Source: a virus
IMG/VR virus record: IMGVR_UViG_3300044631_002195
Coordinates: 1-28,555 of that record
Strand: one strand, 5' to 3'
DNA: 28,555 nt
Each line of letters starts with the position of its first letter. The first letter of the stretch is position 1. Positions 1 to 8,543 of the stretch are shown piece by piece. The translations under genes were made by a program, and so were the position numbers. The notes below the pieces were generated by a model. It saw only the letters and a list, made by a program, of their open reading frames with translations. It was not told the DNA's origin and searched no databases.

Positions 1-3000
1 TTCCCATAGATCTAAAAGCTGCTGATAAATATTGAGCTTTCATTGCTGCTGAATTTTTAAATGGGTCAAGCATGTTGTTAACCATTACTTGTCCAGGGTT
101 ATAGAAGCTTGTTGTTCCTGTTCTTACCGCTTCTCTACCTAAGCCGCTTGTTAAAGCCTGCTGTCCACCTATCTGATGAGATGCTGCTCTAGATCTTGCT
201 GCCGCTGCATCCCTTTCTCTTTGTGCACGTTGTTCTGCTTCCCAGTTAGCTCTTGCAGCAGGGTTTCCTGGTTTGCGTGATCCATCTTTTTTAGGACCGT
301 AAGCATATCTTCCTCGTCTGATTGGACCGCCACCAACTGGTCCTCCAGCATTAAGATATTTTGGATTAGCATGCACGGCATGATATTTACTCCAATCAAC
401 CTCAATACCATCATCCAATCTTTTGAGCATTGCTTCATAAGGTGGTCTAAGATCTACAGGTAAACCATTTATTATTTTTACTAATTGTGGACGGGCATCT
501 TCTAATATTTTCTTCATTTTTTTGCCGTATTTTTTTGGGCTCATTTTAGAAATTATTGGGGCAGTATCACGTGCAAAATCTTTTCTTGCTCCACCCTTAA
601 CGGCAAGCAGATTAATCATTGCCTGCTTTTCCATAGAGTTCATTTCAGCAGCTTCTGCAAGACGTGTGTTACCAGATGCTCTAGGGAATACTCCAGACTG
701 TCCGACATCTGGATTAAAATTACCATATACGTTTGATCTAGATAAATCTTTATTGTTTAAAAGAAGAGAGTTGGCAAGCTGTCTAAGCACTGTATCTTCA
801 TCCCATGGCACATTGGTGTTAGCAAAGCGTGGATCATAGTCTGATTCTAGTGCGAGCAGTTTGCTTTTTTTTCTTGGATCTAATGGGTTAGCAACCGTTC
901 TAGCTCTTTGAACTGGAGATGCTATTCCAAAAAGATCTCTTGCAATTTGAGTGCCGATTGGCTCATGTGTTGCAACTACTTCATGAGGAACGCCTTTAAC
1001 AAAAAGCTTTTTATTACCAACCTTATACAATCCAGATACGCCAGGTACAGGATAACTCATTCCTGTGCTTGCAGAAATCTGATGTCCATATTCAGTTACT
1101 GGTGTATCAGCAAACTTTCCTAGAGCATCTTTCGAACTCAATTCCCTTGCTTTTGCTAAAATCTTTAATTGCTTATCTGGTGCAAGTAACTTTAGTGCAG
1201 GAGCAATATTTCCATAATTTGATCTACCTCTAGAAATATGTCCGCCTGGAATCATTCCGCCAGCATTCCATGCTCCCGATACGAGCATTGGTCTTGGAGG
1301 TCTTCCAGCAAGTATCCACTTTGATCTTTTTGCTGCTGCTTCTAAAAGCATACGTAAAGAATTTTTTTGATCTTTATTTGCTCTTACTACTCTGCCAGAT
1401 TCCCAGTCAGCCTTGCTTTTAATTTTGCCATCATCTTGCAATGCTGCAAATATATCATCTACGCTTGCAAACTTGTCTAGGCCTGTTTTCTTTAATGCTG
1501 TAGCAAGGTTTGCTTTTGCATCTTCTGAACTTAAATTTAAAACATCTCTTGATAAACCTATAGTTTCAAGGGTGCTCATTACATTATTTATTCCAGCAGG
1601 TAATACAGCACCAACCCCCATATAACCACTAGTTGTATATCCAACTAAATCTTTGCGTCTAAAATGTGCTTTATCGTGCAATCCTTGAATAGATGGAGAC
1701 TTATCAGATGCATTTAAAAATGTTGTTGGAGCAATTGCTGCTATAAGATCATGCACTCCAGCAAATTTTTTATTTGCTAGCATTGCTTCTCTAACGTCAT
1801 TTAATTGATAATTTAAAGCTTTACTTTGGCTTCTTGGGTATACAGTTTCTCCATCTGCATTTTTAATACCAGTTGCATCTTTAACACGTGGGACCATGCC
1901 ATCTCTTTCTAGTCCCTGGACCTGCTTAATTCTTATTTTTACAAAATTATCATCAGACCCACCAGCTTGAGCTTTAGCTCTATCAAAGTTGCTTGTTGCA
2001 ATATTTATAGCTTTATCAATTGGTAAATTATTGTGATAAGATAATTCAGCTGCGTCAAGCATGATCATTCTTACTCTTATATCATCTTCGTATCTTGGGT
2101 TGTTAATAAACTTTAAATATTCTCTATACTGTCTTTTAAAACTTTCTTCTTTCATTCTAGCCTTAGCAGATTTAGACATCTCTTTACCGTATGAATTAAC
2201 GCCCTTCATTATCTGCCCGCCAAAATTGTATCCGCTATTTGCTGCATCAACTGCTGCATAAAGCTCAGGCATTCTTTGAATTTGAGGACCAAAAACTACT
2301 TCCCGTGGAGTAAGAGCTGCTGTAATATTTCCACCGTCATTTAAATATGTGCTTGGAGCCATTGCAACTAATGGGGCATTTGCTGGATCCATTGCAGCTT
2401 GCTGGTTCAAAACATATCCACCTAGTGGAACACTTCCCAATCTATCATCATAGTCTACTGAAGATGGTCCTGAAACCACTGTTTTGTTTGGACCAAATGA
2501 TTCAATGTCTCCACCTATATTAAATTTAGGCATTCTTGTTGTTTGAATACTGTAAGGTGCGCCAAATGTTCTTACACCACGGAGTCTTCCAAACTCTTCC
2601 ATGACGGAAGCATTTGTCTTTTTCTTATACAAATCTCTAAGTGTAAACTGTCCATTCGCATCAACAACTGGTTGATCCATCATTGGAGCTCTTGTTAAAT
2701 CAATTGTTCTTCCTCGTCCAGCAGCGTACATACTTACTGCTGATCCCATATCTGTTTCTATTTGTGCATTAAGTGCAAGTATTCTTGCTTTTGCTTGATC
2801 AACAGTAATTTCTGCATTTCTCATTTGCTGAACAATTAATGCAGATTGAGTTGCTGCGCTATCTGCAAATCTTTGAGTTATTGGAAGAATATCATCGAAT
2901 GTATCTAGTAGTTCTCTGCTTACCGTTCCACCCATTGCAATTGTTTTCTTTAGATTTGCAATCTCCTGCTCTGTTTGCATTCCTAGGGTTGCCATCAATG

Positions 3001-5224
3001 CATGGAATTTAGCAGCCTCTGGTGCAACAATTCCTGTAGATATTCCCTTTACACTTGTTAGGCCTTCAACATTTGGAAGTCTGTCATGCATATAAATTTG
3101 AGGAGTTCTAGATATTCCCCTATTTACTGGTATAGCTCCTGGAACACCACCAAACAGAGTAGCTGGATTATTAAGATCCCTCGGTCTAATGTGAGACATT
3201 GCTCTAGTATTAGGATCTCCAACATATGGATCGTTAGGGTCAACTACTCTTCTTCCGTGAGCAGGAGCAACAACTGTATTACCAGCAACAGTAGAGACTC
3301 CTGCGTTTACTGGGACTGCACTCTTCATTGATGCTGCTTGAAGGTTTTGATAATCTAAAACAAGTTTTTGTAATGCATTATGAAGAACTTGAGCTGCAGC
3401 GGCATCTGAATAAAATGCATTCTCAACCATTTCTGCTGCTTTTTGAGCAGCAATAATTTCTGGAGTAAGCATCTTCCATCCATTTGCTCTCATAAAGAAA
3501 GATCTAAGCTGGACTATTCCCTTTGTTATATAGCCAAAGAAGTTTGCGAGCACACCAGTTAACATAATAAGTGGACCAACTAATGCTGTAAATCCTGCCA
3601 TAAATGTCACGGCTTTTTTAATTGGGCCTGGTAAATTGCTGAAGAACTCTAAAATTTTTGATGCACCATTAATAAGCTTTGTTGCAACTCCAAGGAAGTT
3701 TTCTCCGATATCGGCAAGCTCGGCTTTAAATGATTCCATTGCTTTTCTAAACTTTCCAGATGCAGATTCTGTAATCATTCCTAATTCTCGCTCTGCAATT
3801 CCAGCCAAATCTGAAGTACTTGCTTTCATTAAATCCATAACCTGAAGCGTCTGGCTTCCTTCTTTGCCAAGGTTATTTAGCAGTGCGCTCATTCTGGCAA
3901 ACTGAAATTTACCAAACATTTGCTCTAGAGCTCTGGCTTTGCTAAGTGGATCTAATTTATTTAAAGCTGTTTGTAAATCTGTAAGCATTCCAGTTGTGTT
4001 TCCAGTATTTTTTGCAACCATACCCAGAACATCTATGCCGAAATCAGACATCATGCCAACTGTTTGCTTTGTTGGATTAATAAGAGAAGCTAAACCTGAC
4101 TTTAATGCGTTTGCACCTTCGGATGCGTTAATTCCACCCTCTCTCATTGCAGTCATGTAAAGAGCTAAATCTTCAATGCTGCCTCCGAGTTGCTGTATAA
4201 CTGGACCAGCTTTTGGAATTGCTTCTACTAAATCGTTAAGAGTTGTAGATGTCTGGTTTTCAACTGCGTTAAGAAAGTTAATTGATTCTGTAAGTTGCTG
4301 TGTGTTTTGCTTAAAAGCTGTTTGAATTGAAAGAGTAGCTTTCATTGCATCTTGTCTATCTACTTCTCCAAGAATTGCAAGTCTGGTTGTTTCTTCTATA
4401 GAACCTAAAAGGTCGTTGCCCATCTTTCCAGTTGCTGCAATATCAGCACCTAGCGCAATTGTATCTTTAAAAGAAGCTCCCATTGTTTGAGATAAAGATT
4501 TTGCTGTTTGCACAACTTCTTCTCTAATTGCTTTTAAATCTGCTGAAGATGTTGCTGCTAATCCACCATAAACTTTTGTAAGTCTTACAAGCTCTTGGTC
4601 TGCTTCTCTAAATGCTTTTCCTGCTGCAGAACCAAACATTGTTAACGGTACTGTAAGTCCAACTGTAAGCTGACGACCTGCCCACTGAGTATTCTTACCC
4701 CAGTTAATTAAAGATCCTGCTCCTTCAGATAGTGCACGATTCATTATCTGAAGTTCCATGCGAGCTAGCTGTGCGCTATTTTTTACGGCATCCAAACCTC
4801 TTGGAATCATAACGTTGTACTGCATTAGGCCTTGAGCATTTCTACCTAAAGGTTGTAGCACTGAGTTTTGAAGCATTACCTGCTCTTTGGCAAGCTCCCT
4901 TATCATTCCCTTTTGAGTTGTAGCATGCTCTCTAAATGTCTGGAAATAGTTCTTAAGCTTTAATCTTCCAGCGTCTAGGTTTTTACCAAACTTATCTACA
5001 TCAGAATTAAGGTTTACAAAGTGACTAGAAAACTGTCCGCTTCCAGTTAGTGTATCTCTAAATAAGTTATTTGCTAATTTTGTTGAAGCAGATATTGCTC
5101 TATTCGATGCAAGAAGTTCTCTTTGTAATTGTTGGAGACTAGAACTAGCCCTGTGTACTTCAGACACAAGGCTAGACAAGTCGGCTTTGGCGACTATACT
5201 GGTTACAATTTGTTCGTCAGCCAC
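1..5224 (-). CDS. Tail tape measure protein (C-terminus beyond window)
   Basis: This protein sets tail length and is packed in the tail lumen. The frame is open from a GTG at 5224 to the window edge, giving at least 1741 residues. AGGAG lies 6 bases before the GTG, which overlaps the stop of the frameshifted chaperone (TAGTG). The first ~500 residues are helical and match TP901-type tape measures, with the hydrophobic TVGLTVPLT stretch near residue 180. Hydrophobic segments near 537-566 (AVTFMAGFTALVGPL) could be membrane-inserting. Glycine-rich motifs such as GGYVLNQ and LTPREVVFGP follow near residue 950. Residues ~1390-1600 look like a separate kinase-like domain (K1410, E1415, D1493, N1498). 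Identity is secure from length, position after the chaperone and composition; the kinase-like reading is tentative. Confidence 0.93.
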   Translation of the reverse strand, partial: MADEQIVTSIVAKADLSSLVSEVHRASSSLQQLQRELLASNRAISASTKLANNLFRDTLTGSGQFSSHFVNLNSDVDKFGKNLDAGRLKLKNYFQTFREHATTQKGMIRELAKEQVMLQNSVLQPLGRNAQGLMQYNVMIPRGLDAVKNSAQLARMELQIMNRALSEGAGSLINWGKNTQWAGRQLTVGLTVPLTMFGSAAGKAFREADQELVRLTKVYGGLAATSSADLKAIREEVVQTAKSLSQTMGASFKDTIALGADIAATGKMGNDLLGSIEETTRLAILGEVDRQDAMKATLSIQTAFKQNTQQLTESINFLNAVENQTSTTLNDLVEAIPKAGPVIQQLGGSIEDLALYMTAMREGGINASEGANALKSGLASLINPTKQTVGMMSDFGIDVLGMVAKNTGNTTGMLTDLQTALNKLDPLSKARALEQMFGKFQFARMSALLNNLGKEGSQTLQVMDLMKASTSDLAGIAERELGMITESASGKFRKAMESFKAELADIGENFLGVATKLINGASKILEFFSNLPGPIKKAVTFMAGFTALVGPLIMLTGVLANFFGYITKGIVQLRSFFMRANGWKMLTPEIIAAQKAAEMVENAFYSDAAAAQVLHNALQKLVLDYQNLQAASMKSAVPVNAGVSTVAGNTVVAPAHGRRVVDPNDPYVGDPNTRAMSHIRPRDLNNPATLFGGVPGAIPVNRGISRTPQIYMHDRLPNVEGLTSVKGISTGIVAPEAAKFHALMATLGMQTEQEIANLKKTIAMGGTVSRELLDTFDDILPITQRFADSAATQSALIVQQMRNAEITVDQAKARILALNAQIETDMGSAVSMYAAGRGRTIDLTRAPMMDQPVVDANGQFTLRDLYKKKTNASVMEEFGRLRGVRTFGAPYSIQTTRMPKFNIGGDIESFGPNKTVVSGPSSVDYDDRLGSVPLGGYVLNQQAAMDPANAPLVAMAPSTYLNDGGNITAALTPREVVFGPQIQRMPELYAAVDAANSGYNFGGQIMKGVNSYGKEMSKSAKARMKEESFKRQYREYLKFINNPRYEDDIRVRMIMLDAAELSYHNNLPIDKAINIATSNFDRAKAQAGGSDDNFVKIRIKQVQGLERDGMVPRVKDATGIKNADGETVYPRSQSKALNYQLNDVREAMLANKKFAGVHDLIAAIAPTTFLNASDKSPSIQGLHDKAHFRRKDLVGYTTSGYMGVGAVLPAGINNVMSTLETIGLSRDVLNLSSEDAKANLATALKKTGLDKFASVDDIFAALQDDGKIKSKADWESGRVVRANKDQKNSLRMLLEAAAKRSKWILAGRPPRPMLVSGAWNAGGMIPGGHISRGRSNYGNIAPALKLLAPDKQLKILAKARELSSKDALGKFADTPVTEYGHQISASTGMSYPVPGVSGLYKVGNKKLFVKGVPHEVVATHEPIGTQIARDLFGIASPVQRARTVANPLDPRKKSKLLALESDYDPRFANTNVPWDEDTVLRQLANSLLLNNKDLSRSNVYGNFNPDVGQSGVFPRASGNTRLAEAAEMNSMEKQAMINLLAVKGGARKDFARDTAPIISKMSPKKYGKKMKKILEDARPQLVKIINGLPVDLRPPYEAMLKRLDDGIEVDWSKYHAVHANPKYLNAGGPVGGGPIRRGRYAYGPKKDGSRKPGNPAARANWEAEQRAQRERDAAAARSRAASHQIGGQQALTSGLGREAVRTGTTSFYNPGQVMVNNMLDPFKNSAAMKAQYLSAAFRSMG

Positions 5225-5891
5225 TAATTACTCCTAGAGTATCCTAACCCTGCGCCAATTCCAAATCCAGCCTGTGCTGCGAAGGGTCCTTGTAAACCAA
5301 CAACATCATCTGCTGATGCTTTAATTCCAAGTGCTCTTCTTTGGATATCTTCAAAGGTAGAACCTTTTTCTTTTTCTTCTACATCATCATCTAATTGTAT
5401 TCCTTTTAGTGACGCTGCAAATTTTCTTTGGTTATGCTCTTTCTCATTCATCGCTGTTATGGTTTGAACCAATTCTGGCATTGATAAATTTTCTTCTAAT
5501 TCCTCGTAATTCTTCCAGTGACCCAGAAGAAAAACTTGTCCTTCTAAAGCGGCTAAATCTAGTTCTGACCAGCCAGTACCGCTGCCGCTATTAGGTTTGG
5601 GTCGTCCATCTTAATTCCTCCGCAAACTTCAAGGATTCTATTAATTGTTGGAACATCCAAAGCGTCTTCAAGTTTGTCAAGGTCTGCAACTAAATCTGGA
5701 AGCTGTGTTTCTAATGCTACTCCGCATGCTTCAACTAAAATTCCAAGGGTTGCTGTCTCATCTTCTGCATCTTGAACTTTCTTAATTACTTCCATAAACT
5801 TTCTTAGTTGCTTGATTGATAATGGCTTGAGCTTTACTTTAGCTCCGCTTTGTAATTCAATCTCTTCTACATCATATACTGTTGTTGCCAA
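5224..5891 (-). CDS. Tail assembly chaperone, -1 frameshift (long) product
   Basis: This is the long 'G-T'-type chaperone, which coats the tape measure and recruits tail tube subunits. The upstream frame starts at TTG 5891 behind a strong AAGGAGG. Ribosomes slipping back one base at CCCAAAC (5601-5595) after residue 99 would enter a frame that is open to a TAG at 5224. The result is 222 residues: 99 shared plus 123 unique. The downstream frame has no stop between the slip site and 5224 and reads sensibly (WSELDLAALEGQVFLLGHW), so the internal ATG at 5481 is probably not a separate start. The product ends at the tape measure start. The frameshift is inferred from the canonical heptamer in the correct frame and from conserved gene order; it has not been shown experimentally. 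Confidence 0.78.
5559..5891 (-). CDS. Tail assembly chaperone, short product
   Basis: This 110-residue protein lies between the major tail protein and the tape measure, the standard site of siphovirus tail assembly chaperones. It starts with TTG at 5891, preceded by AAGGAGG at ideal spacing, so the TTG is credible; no ATG is available. The sequence is acidic and helical (KLKPLSIKQLRKFMEVIKK, then LPDLVADLDKLEDAL), as in lambda gpG-like proteins. It ends AAVLAGQN 12 codons after the CCCAAAC heptamer. It lies just downstream of a terminator-promoter pair, so it may head its own transcript with the tape measure. The family is assigned from position, size and the frameshift site rather than from a residue motif. 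Confidence 0.8.
   Translation of the reverse strand: MATTVYDVEEIELQSGAKVKLKPLSIKQLRKFMEVIKKVQDAEDETATLGILVEACGVALETQLPDLVADLDKLEDALDVPTINRILEVCGGIKMDDPNLIAAAVLAGQN
5595..5601 (-). promoter_or_regulatory. -1 ribosomal slippery heptamer CCCAAAC
   Basis: Read on the minus strand in the chaperone frame, the codons are GAC CCA AAC, giving C CCA AAC, the X-XXY-YYZ pattern of a canonical -1 slippery site. The -1 frame has a stop (TAA) a few codons upstream of the heptamer and is then open to 5224, so slippage here gives one continuous 222-residue product. A weak CAGC/GCTG stem lies downstream; no convincing pseudoknot was seen by eye. Confidence 0.75.
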
Positions 5892-5919
5892 TTTATCCTC
5901 CTTAAGGATCGTCTAAATT

Positions 5920-5948
5920 ATTATAGCATAACCATTATAAGGATACAA
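5920..5948 (-). promoter_or_regulatory. Promoter with extended -10 (TGCTATAAT) before tail chaperone
   Basis: On the minus strand, TTGTAT (5948-5943), a 17-base spacer and TATAAT (5925-5920) lie directly after the major tail protein terminator. The -10 is extended by TGC. The same TGCTATAAT string occurs after the capsid terminator at 9968-9960. The Shine-Dalgarno and TTG start of the chaperone follow about 25 bases downstream. The -35 matches TTGACA at only three positions. Confidence 0.55.
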
Positions 5949-5951
5949 CAG

Positions 5952-5979
5952 CAAAGCCCCCAATTTCTTGGGGGCTTTG
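5952..5979 (-). terminator. Rho-independent-type hairpin after major tail protein
   Basis: A perfect 12-bp inverted repeat, CAAAGCCCCCAA / TTGGGGGCTTTG with a 4-base loop, begins about 20 bases after the major tail protein stop. The U-tract on the minus strand is short (CUUUGCUGUUG), so termination may be partial. The core GCCCCCAA/TTGGGGGC is identical to the stem after the capsid gene. Confidence 0.7.
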
Positions 5980-5998
5980 ATATTAATTATTAATATAA

Positions 5999-6733
5999 TT
6001 AAGCTGGTAGAACTAGAACTCGGTCAATAATCTTACCGTATTCTGAATTCTGATGTTCTGAGTTACCTGATGGTAGCAAACGGAATGTTACTGGGAATGT
6101 TGTTGCTGCTGTGCGAGCCAAAGAGAACTGTGACTGCTCAACAGACAAAACACGACGTGCATAATATACACGCTCAGTTGATGGTGCCTCTGATGTAGGA
6201 GCTTGACCAACTGCAATCAGCTGACGCTCTGTTGGAGCTGCGCCAAGTGCACCTGCTTCCAAACCAAGTGTGTCGGTTGCTGTTAGACCAGATCCACTTG
6301 AATTAAGAGTGCTCTTCTTCTGGCCGAATACTGCTAGAACATTTTCTAGTGTACCTTCTGCCATTTCTGTTGAAATCTGGACCATCATCGCAGACTTAAA
6401 TAGCTTAGCTGTATCGAGCAACTGATCAACAGTTACTGAATCGAATGTTGGCTGGTAGCTGATTTGAAGACCATTGTTTGTAAAACCTACGTTGCGGTAT
6501 GCCGCTGCTGTAAGTCCTCCTGCTGTGTTTACTGTAAGCTCATTAAGAGTATCTGTGTATGACTCTCCTGATTCAAATGCTGGTACGAGTGTAGAGTTAT
6601 TTGCTGAACCTGTGTTAGCAACTCCTGCCTCCATATTGTCATCGTATCCTGCTACTGTAGAATCGTCTACAGACAAGAATAGCGGTGATGCACCAACAAG
6701 AATATTTTTTGCATTTCCAATGTTTTGTGCCAT
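5999..6733 (-). CDS. Major tail (tube) protein
   Basis: The 244-residue predicted tail tube subunit would polymerise around the tape measure. It starts at ATG 6733 with GGAG 9 bases upstream. The composition is rich in Ala, Thr, Ser and Gly and looks beta-strand rich, with a C-terminal VYYARRVLSVEQSQFSLAR region followed by TFPVTFRLLP, typical of structural tube proteins. It lies between the tail terminator and the chaperone, where siphovirus tube genes are normally found. It is followed by a strong hairpin, as expected for a very highly expressed gene. No sheath gene neighbours it, which argues for a non-contractile tail. The call rests on position, size and composition; no catalytic motif is expected. 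Confidence 0.8.
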   Translation of the reverse strand: MAQNIGNAKNILVGASPLFLSVDDSTVAGYDDNMEAGVANTGSANNSTLVPAFESGESYTDTLNELTVNTAGGLTAAAYRNVGFTNNGLQISYQPTFDSVTVDQLLDTAKLFKSAMMVQISTEMAEGTLENVLAVFGQKKSTLNSSGSGLTATDTLGLEAGALGAAPTERQLIAVGQAPTSEAPSTERVYYARRVLSVEQSQFSLARTAATTFPVTFRLLPSGNSEHQNSEYGKIIDRVLVLPA

Positions 6734-6834
6734 TGTTTATTTCTCCTTCATTTCATGAAATTAATATATATATTTTGGCTGGCTAGGCCCTTTCCTCTGT
6801 TCTAATTTTACTCTACTAGCTTGCAAAAGGCAAA

Positions 6835-7344
6835 CTAGGCAAATCTGCCATTCCCATCTAATATTCTTGAGTATTTTACTTCCAATACTACATCTGCTGC
6901 ATAGAATCCTTGGATTTCTTCTGATGGGGCTGTAGCTGATATATCTGCTATTTGAATGCTATGGAACTTGAATTTATCTGATAACCCCGCCCATTTATTA
7001 ACATCTCTTGCGGATTCATCCATTCTTCTAAACTCATCAGTTAGGAAGTTTCTCATCTCAACAATGTCCAGGATCTCTGGTGAATATAGGGTTAATAGGA
7101 TTTGCTCGCAGCATATCATCCAATTATTCTCATATGACATACCAACCTTATCGTAGACTATATGCTTCTTTCCGCTCAAGAACTGATTCATTTCTGGTTG
7201 CTGCTGAACTGGAACTATTGGTATCAGAGTTTCATCTAAGTTGTCTGAGTAGTAATCATTTTCATCAAATATGCTTATAGACTTAAGCCTATTCCATAAA
7301 AATTTTCTTATTTCAAACATTGCATCTAGTTTATAATTAGCCAT
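6835..7344 (-). CDS. Tail terminator / tail completion protein
   Basis: The 169-residue protein is encoded just before the major tail protein, the usual place of the tail terminator (lambda gpU / HK97 gp10-like) that caps the tube and joins it to the head. It starts at ATG 7344, overlapping the end of the neck gene by 8 bases, so it is probably translationally coupled. The sequence has an N-terminal helix (EIRKFLWNRLKSI), a QQQPEMNQFL segment, a central strand pair (NNWMICCEQILLTLYS) and a C-terminal FYAADVVLEVKYSRI strand, resembling the alpha/beta fold of this family. The assignment is from synteny and fold-like pattern; a related minor neck protein is the alternative. Confidence 0.6.
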   Translation of the reverse strand: MANYKLDAMFEIRKFLWNRLKSISIFDENDYYSDNLDETLIPIVPVQQQPEMNQFLSGKKHIVYDKVGMSYENNWMICCEQILLTLYSPEILDIVEMRNFLTDEFRRMDESARDVNKWAGLSDKFKFHSIQIADISATAPSEEIQGFYAADVVLEVKYSRILDGNGRFA

Positions 7345-8128
7345 TTGCTAACCTCGCAAATGCTGCTGATGTTGCAGCTTCTGCTTCATTTGCCAGCTGA
7401 TTTGGCGAGAAGCTATATTTAACTGTTTTAACTTGTGCTGGAACACCTAATGCTCTAGACAATGATGAATTAAATAGTCTTTGGAATCCCGATTTTTTTA
7501 TTGACATGTTAACTAGATTGCCAGTAAAGAAGTATCTATATTGTGCAAAGAATGCATTTTTAGTTGCCGCTCCGCCTGGCTTTCTAACAGTAACTGATTG
7601 CCCCTTTGGCATGAATATAGTATATCCATCTATATCAAACACAAGCCTTTCTGAAAATCTTGGGGCAATAACTACAGTCTTTCCCTGCTCCATTATTTCA
7701 GCTTTTTTTATAAAGACATGCTTATTATTAGAATTTTCAGATGGCACAAAAGATTTAGAGTCAGTTAATTCATAATTAACTTTTAATGAAAGCCCGTCGG
7801 CTGGGAGCTTCTTTAACTTAAATAGTCTTGCTTGATCATCGCCTATTCTTCCCCACTCATAAACATGATGAAAAGATCTAGGTGCCGTTCTTGCCTTAGC
7901 ATCTATATAGTCTCCAAAATCAACTTGAAGTTGATCGAAGATTACATTTCTAAATGCCGATTGAAATTGAGCATTTTCTGCAAGTTTAGCCATTACGTTT
8001 GTTTTATAAAACAGTGCAGCAGATATCTGTGCAACTGTACTGTCTCTTATTGCACCACTTACTGGCTTATTAGCCATAAGGTTAACTAATCCGCTTGCTG
8101 CTTTAATTGCTAAAATTTCAGATGCCAA
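7337..8128 (-). CDS. Neck / head-tail joining structural protein
   Basis: The reading frame extends upstream to TTG 8182 and ATG 8176, but the residues encoded there (HHCRERRTRR) look like out-of-frame translation of the previous gene. I therefore prefer the TTG at 8128, which has GGAG upstream and gives about 263 residues with an 11-base overlap; this is uncertain. The protein begins with a helical, alanine-rich part (AIKAASGLVNLMANK) and continues as a basic, beta-rich region (KTVVIAPRFSERLVFDIDGYTIF, FFAQYRYFFTGNLV). Its position between the stopper-like gene and the tail terminator suits a gp9/gp10-type minor structural component. I do not recognise a specific family. Confidence 0.6.
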   Translation of the reverse strand: MASEILAIKAASGLVNLMANKPVSGAIRDSTVAQISAALFYKTNVMAKLAENAQFQSAFRNVIFDQLQVDFGDYIDAKARTAPRSFHHVYEWGRIGDDQARLFKLKKLPADGLSLKVNYELTDSKSFVPSENSNNKHVFIKKAEIMEQGKTVVIAPRFSERLVFDIDGYTIFMPKGQSVTVRKPGGAATKNAFFAQYRYFFTGNLVNMSIKKSGFQRLFNSSLSRALGVPAQVKTVKYSFSPNQLANEAEAATSAAFARLANG

Positions 8129-8543
8129 TCTTCTGGTTCTCCGCTCTCTGCAATGATGCGTTATATCCGACAACATTTCCAAAAGGATCTGATATAGGAG
8201 TTGTTCCTATTACATCAAACACTGTTGGTGTATCATTTGGATAATTTAGCTCGTACCATATAGGCTTACCGCTAGCATCTCTAATATTTTTTATCTTGTC
8301 TCTAGGGGTTAGCCGCTCTGCAGTTCTGGTTTCTACATATTGATTGTTTGAGTACCTATTTGAAAAATTTTGATTGTCGTTTGTTCTATTTCGGCTTTCT
8401 GTAATAATTCCTCTAGCGTAGCAGTCTAATGTTTTTATGTATAAGAACTCTCTAATAATTGCACCAGTATCTTTATCCTGTTGCTCTTGTTGTCTGTACA
8501 CATCCATTTTCATGGTCATGAGGCCGTCCACTAAGTCAAACAT
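8118..8543 (-). CDS. Putative head-tail stopper protein
   Basis: The 141-residue protein starts at ATG 8543 within a TAATG overlap with the stop of the upstream connector gene, indicating translational coupling. The N-terminus (MKMDVYRQQEQQDKDTGAI) followed by beta-strand-like segments (FLYIKTLDCYARGII) and the central TAERLTPRDKI is like small oligomeric stopper proteins that plug the portal after DNA packaging. The size and the position, second after the capsid-connector pair, support this. No enzymatic motif is visible. The assignment is mainly by gene order, and another neck role is possible. Confidence 0.55.
   Translation of the reverse strand: MFDLVDGLMTMKMDVYRQQEQQDKDTGAIIREFLYIKTLDCYARGIITESRNRTNDNQNFSNRYSNNQYVETRTAERLTPRDKIKNIRDASGKPIWYELNYPNDTPTVFDVIGTTPISDPFGNVVGYNASLQRAENQKIGI

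Noticed and set aside
169-438. 89-residue minus-strand frame inside the tape measure
   Set aside because: It is a shadow in another frame; the tape measure frame is open and reads as protein through the same bases.
5224-5481. Separate 85-residue gene between chaperone and tape measure
   Set aside because: The frame stays open upstream of the ATG to the CCCAAAC heptamer, and the ATG lacks a good ribosome site. It is better explained as the frameshifted extension.
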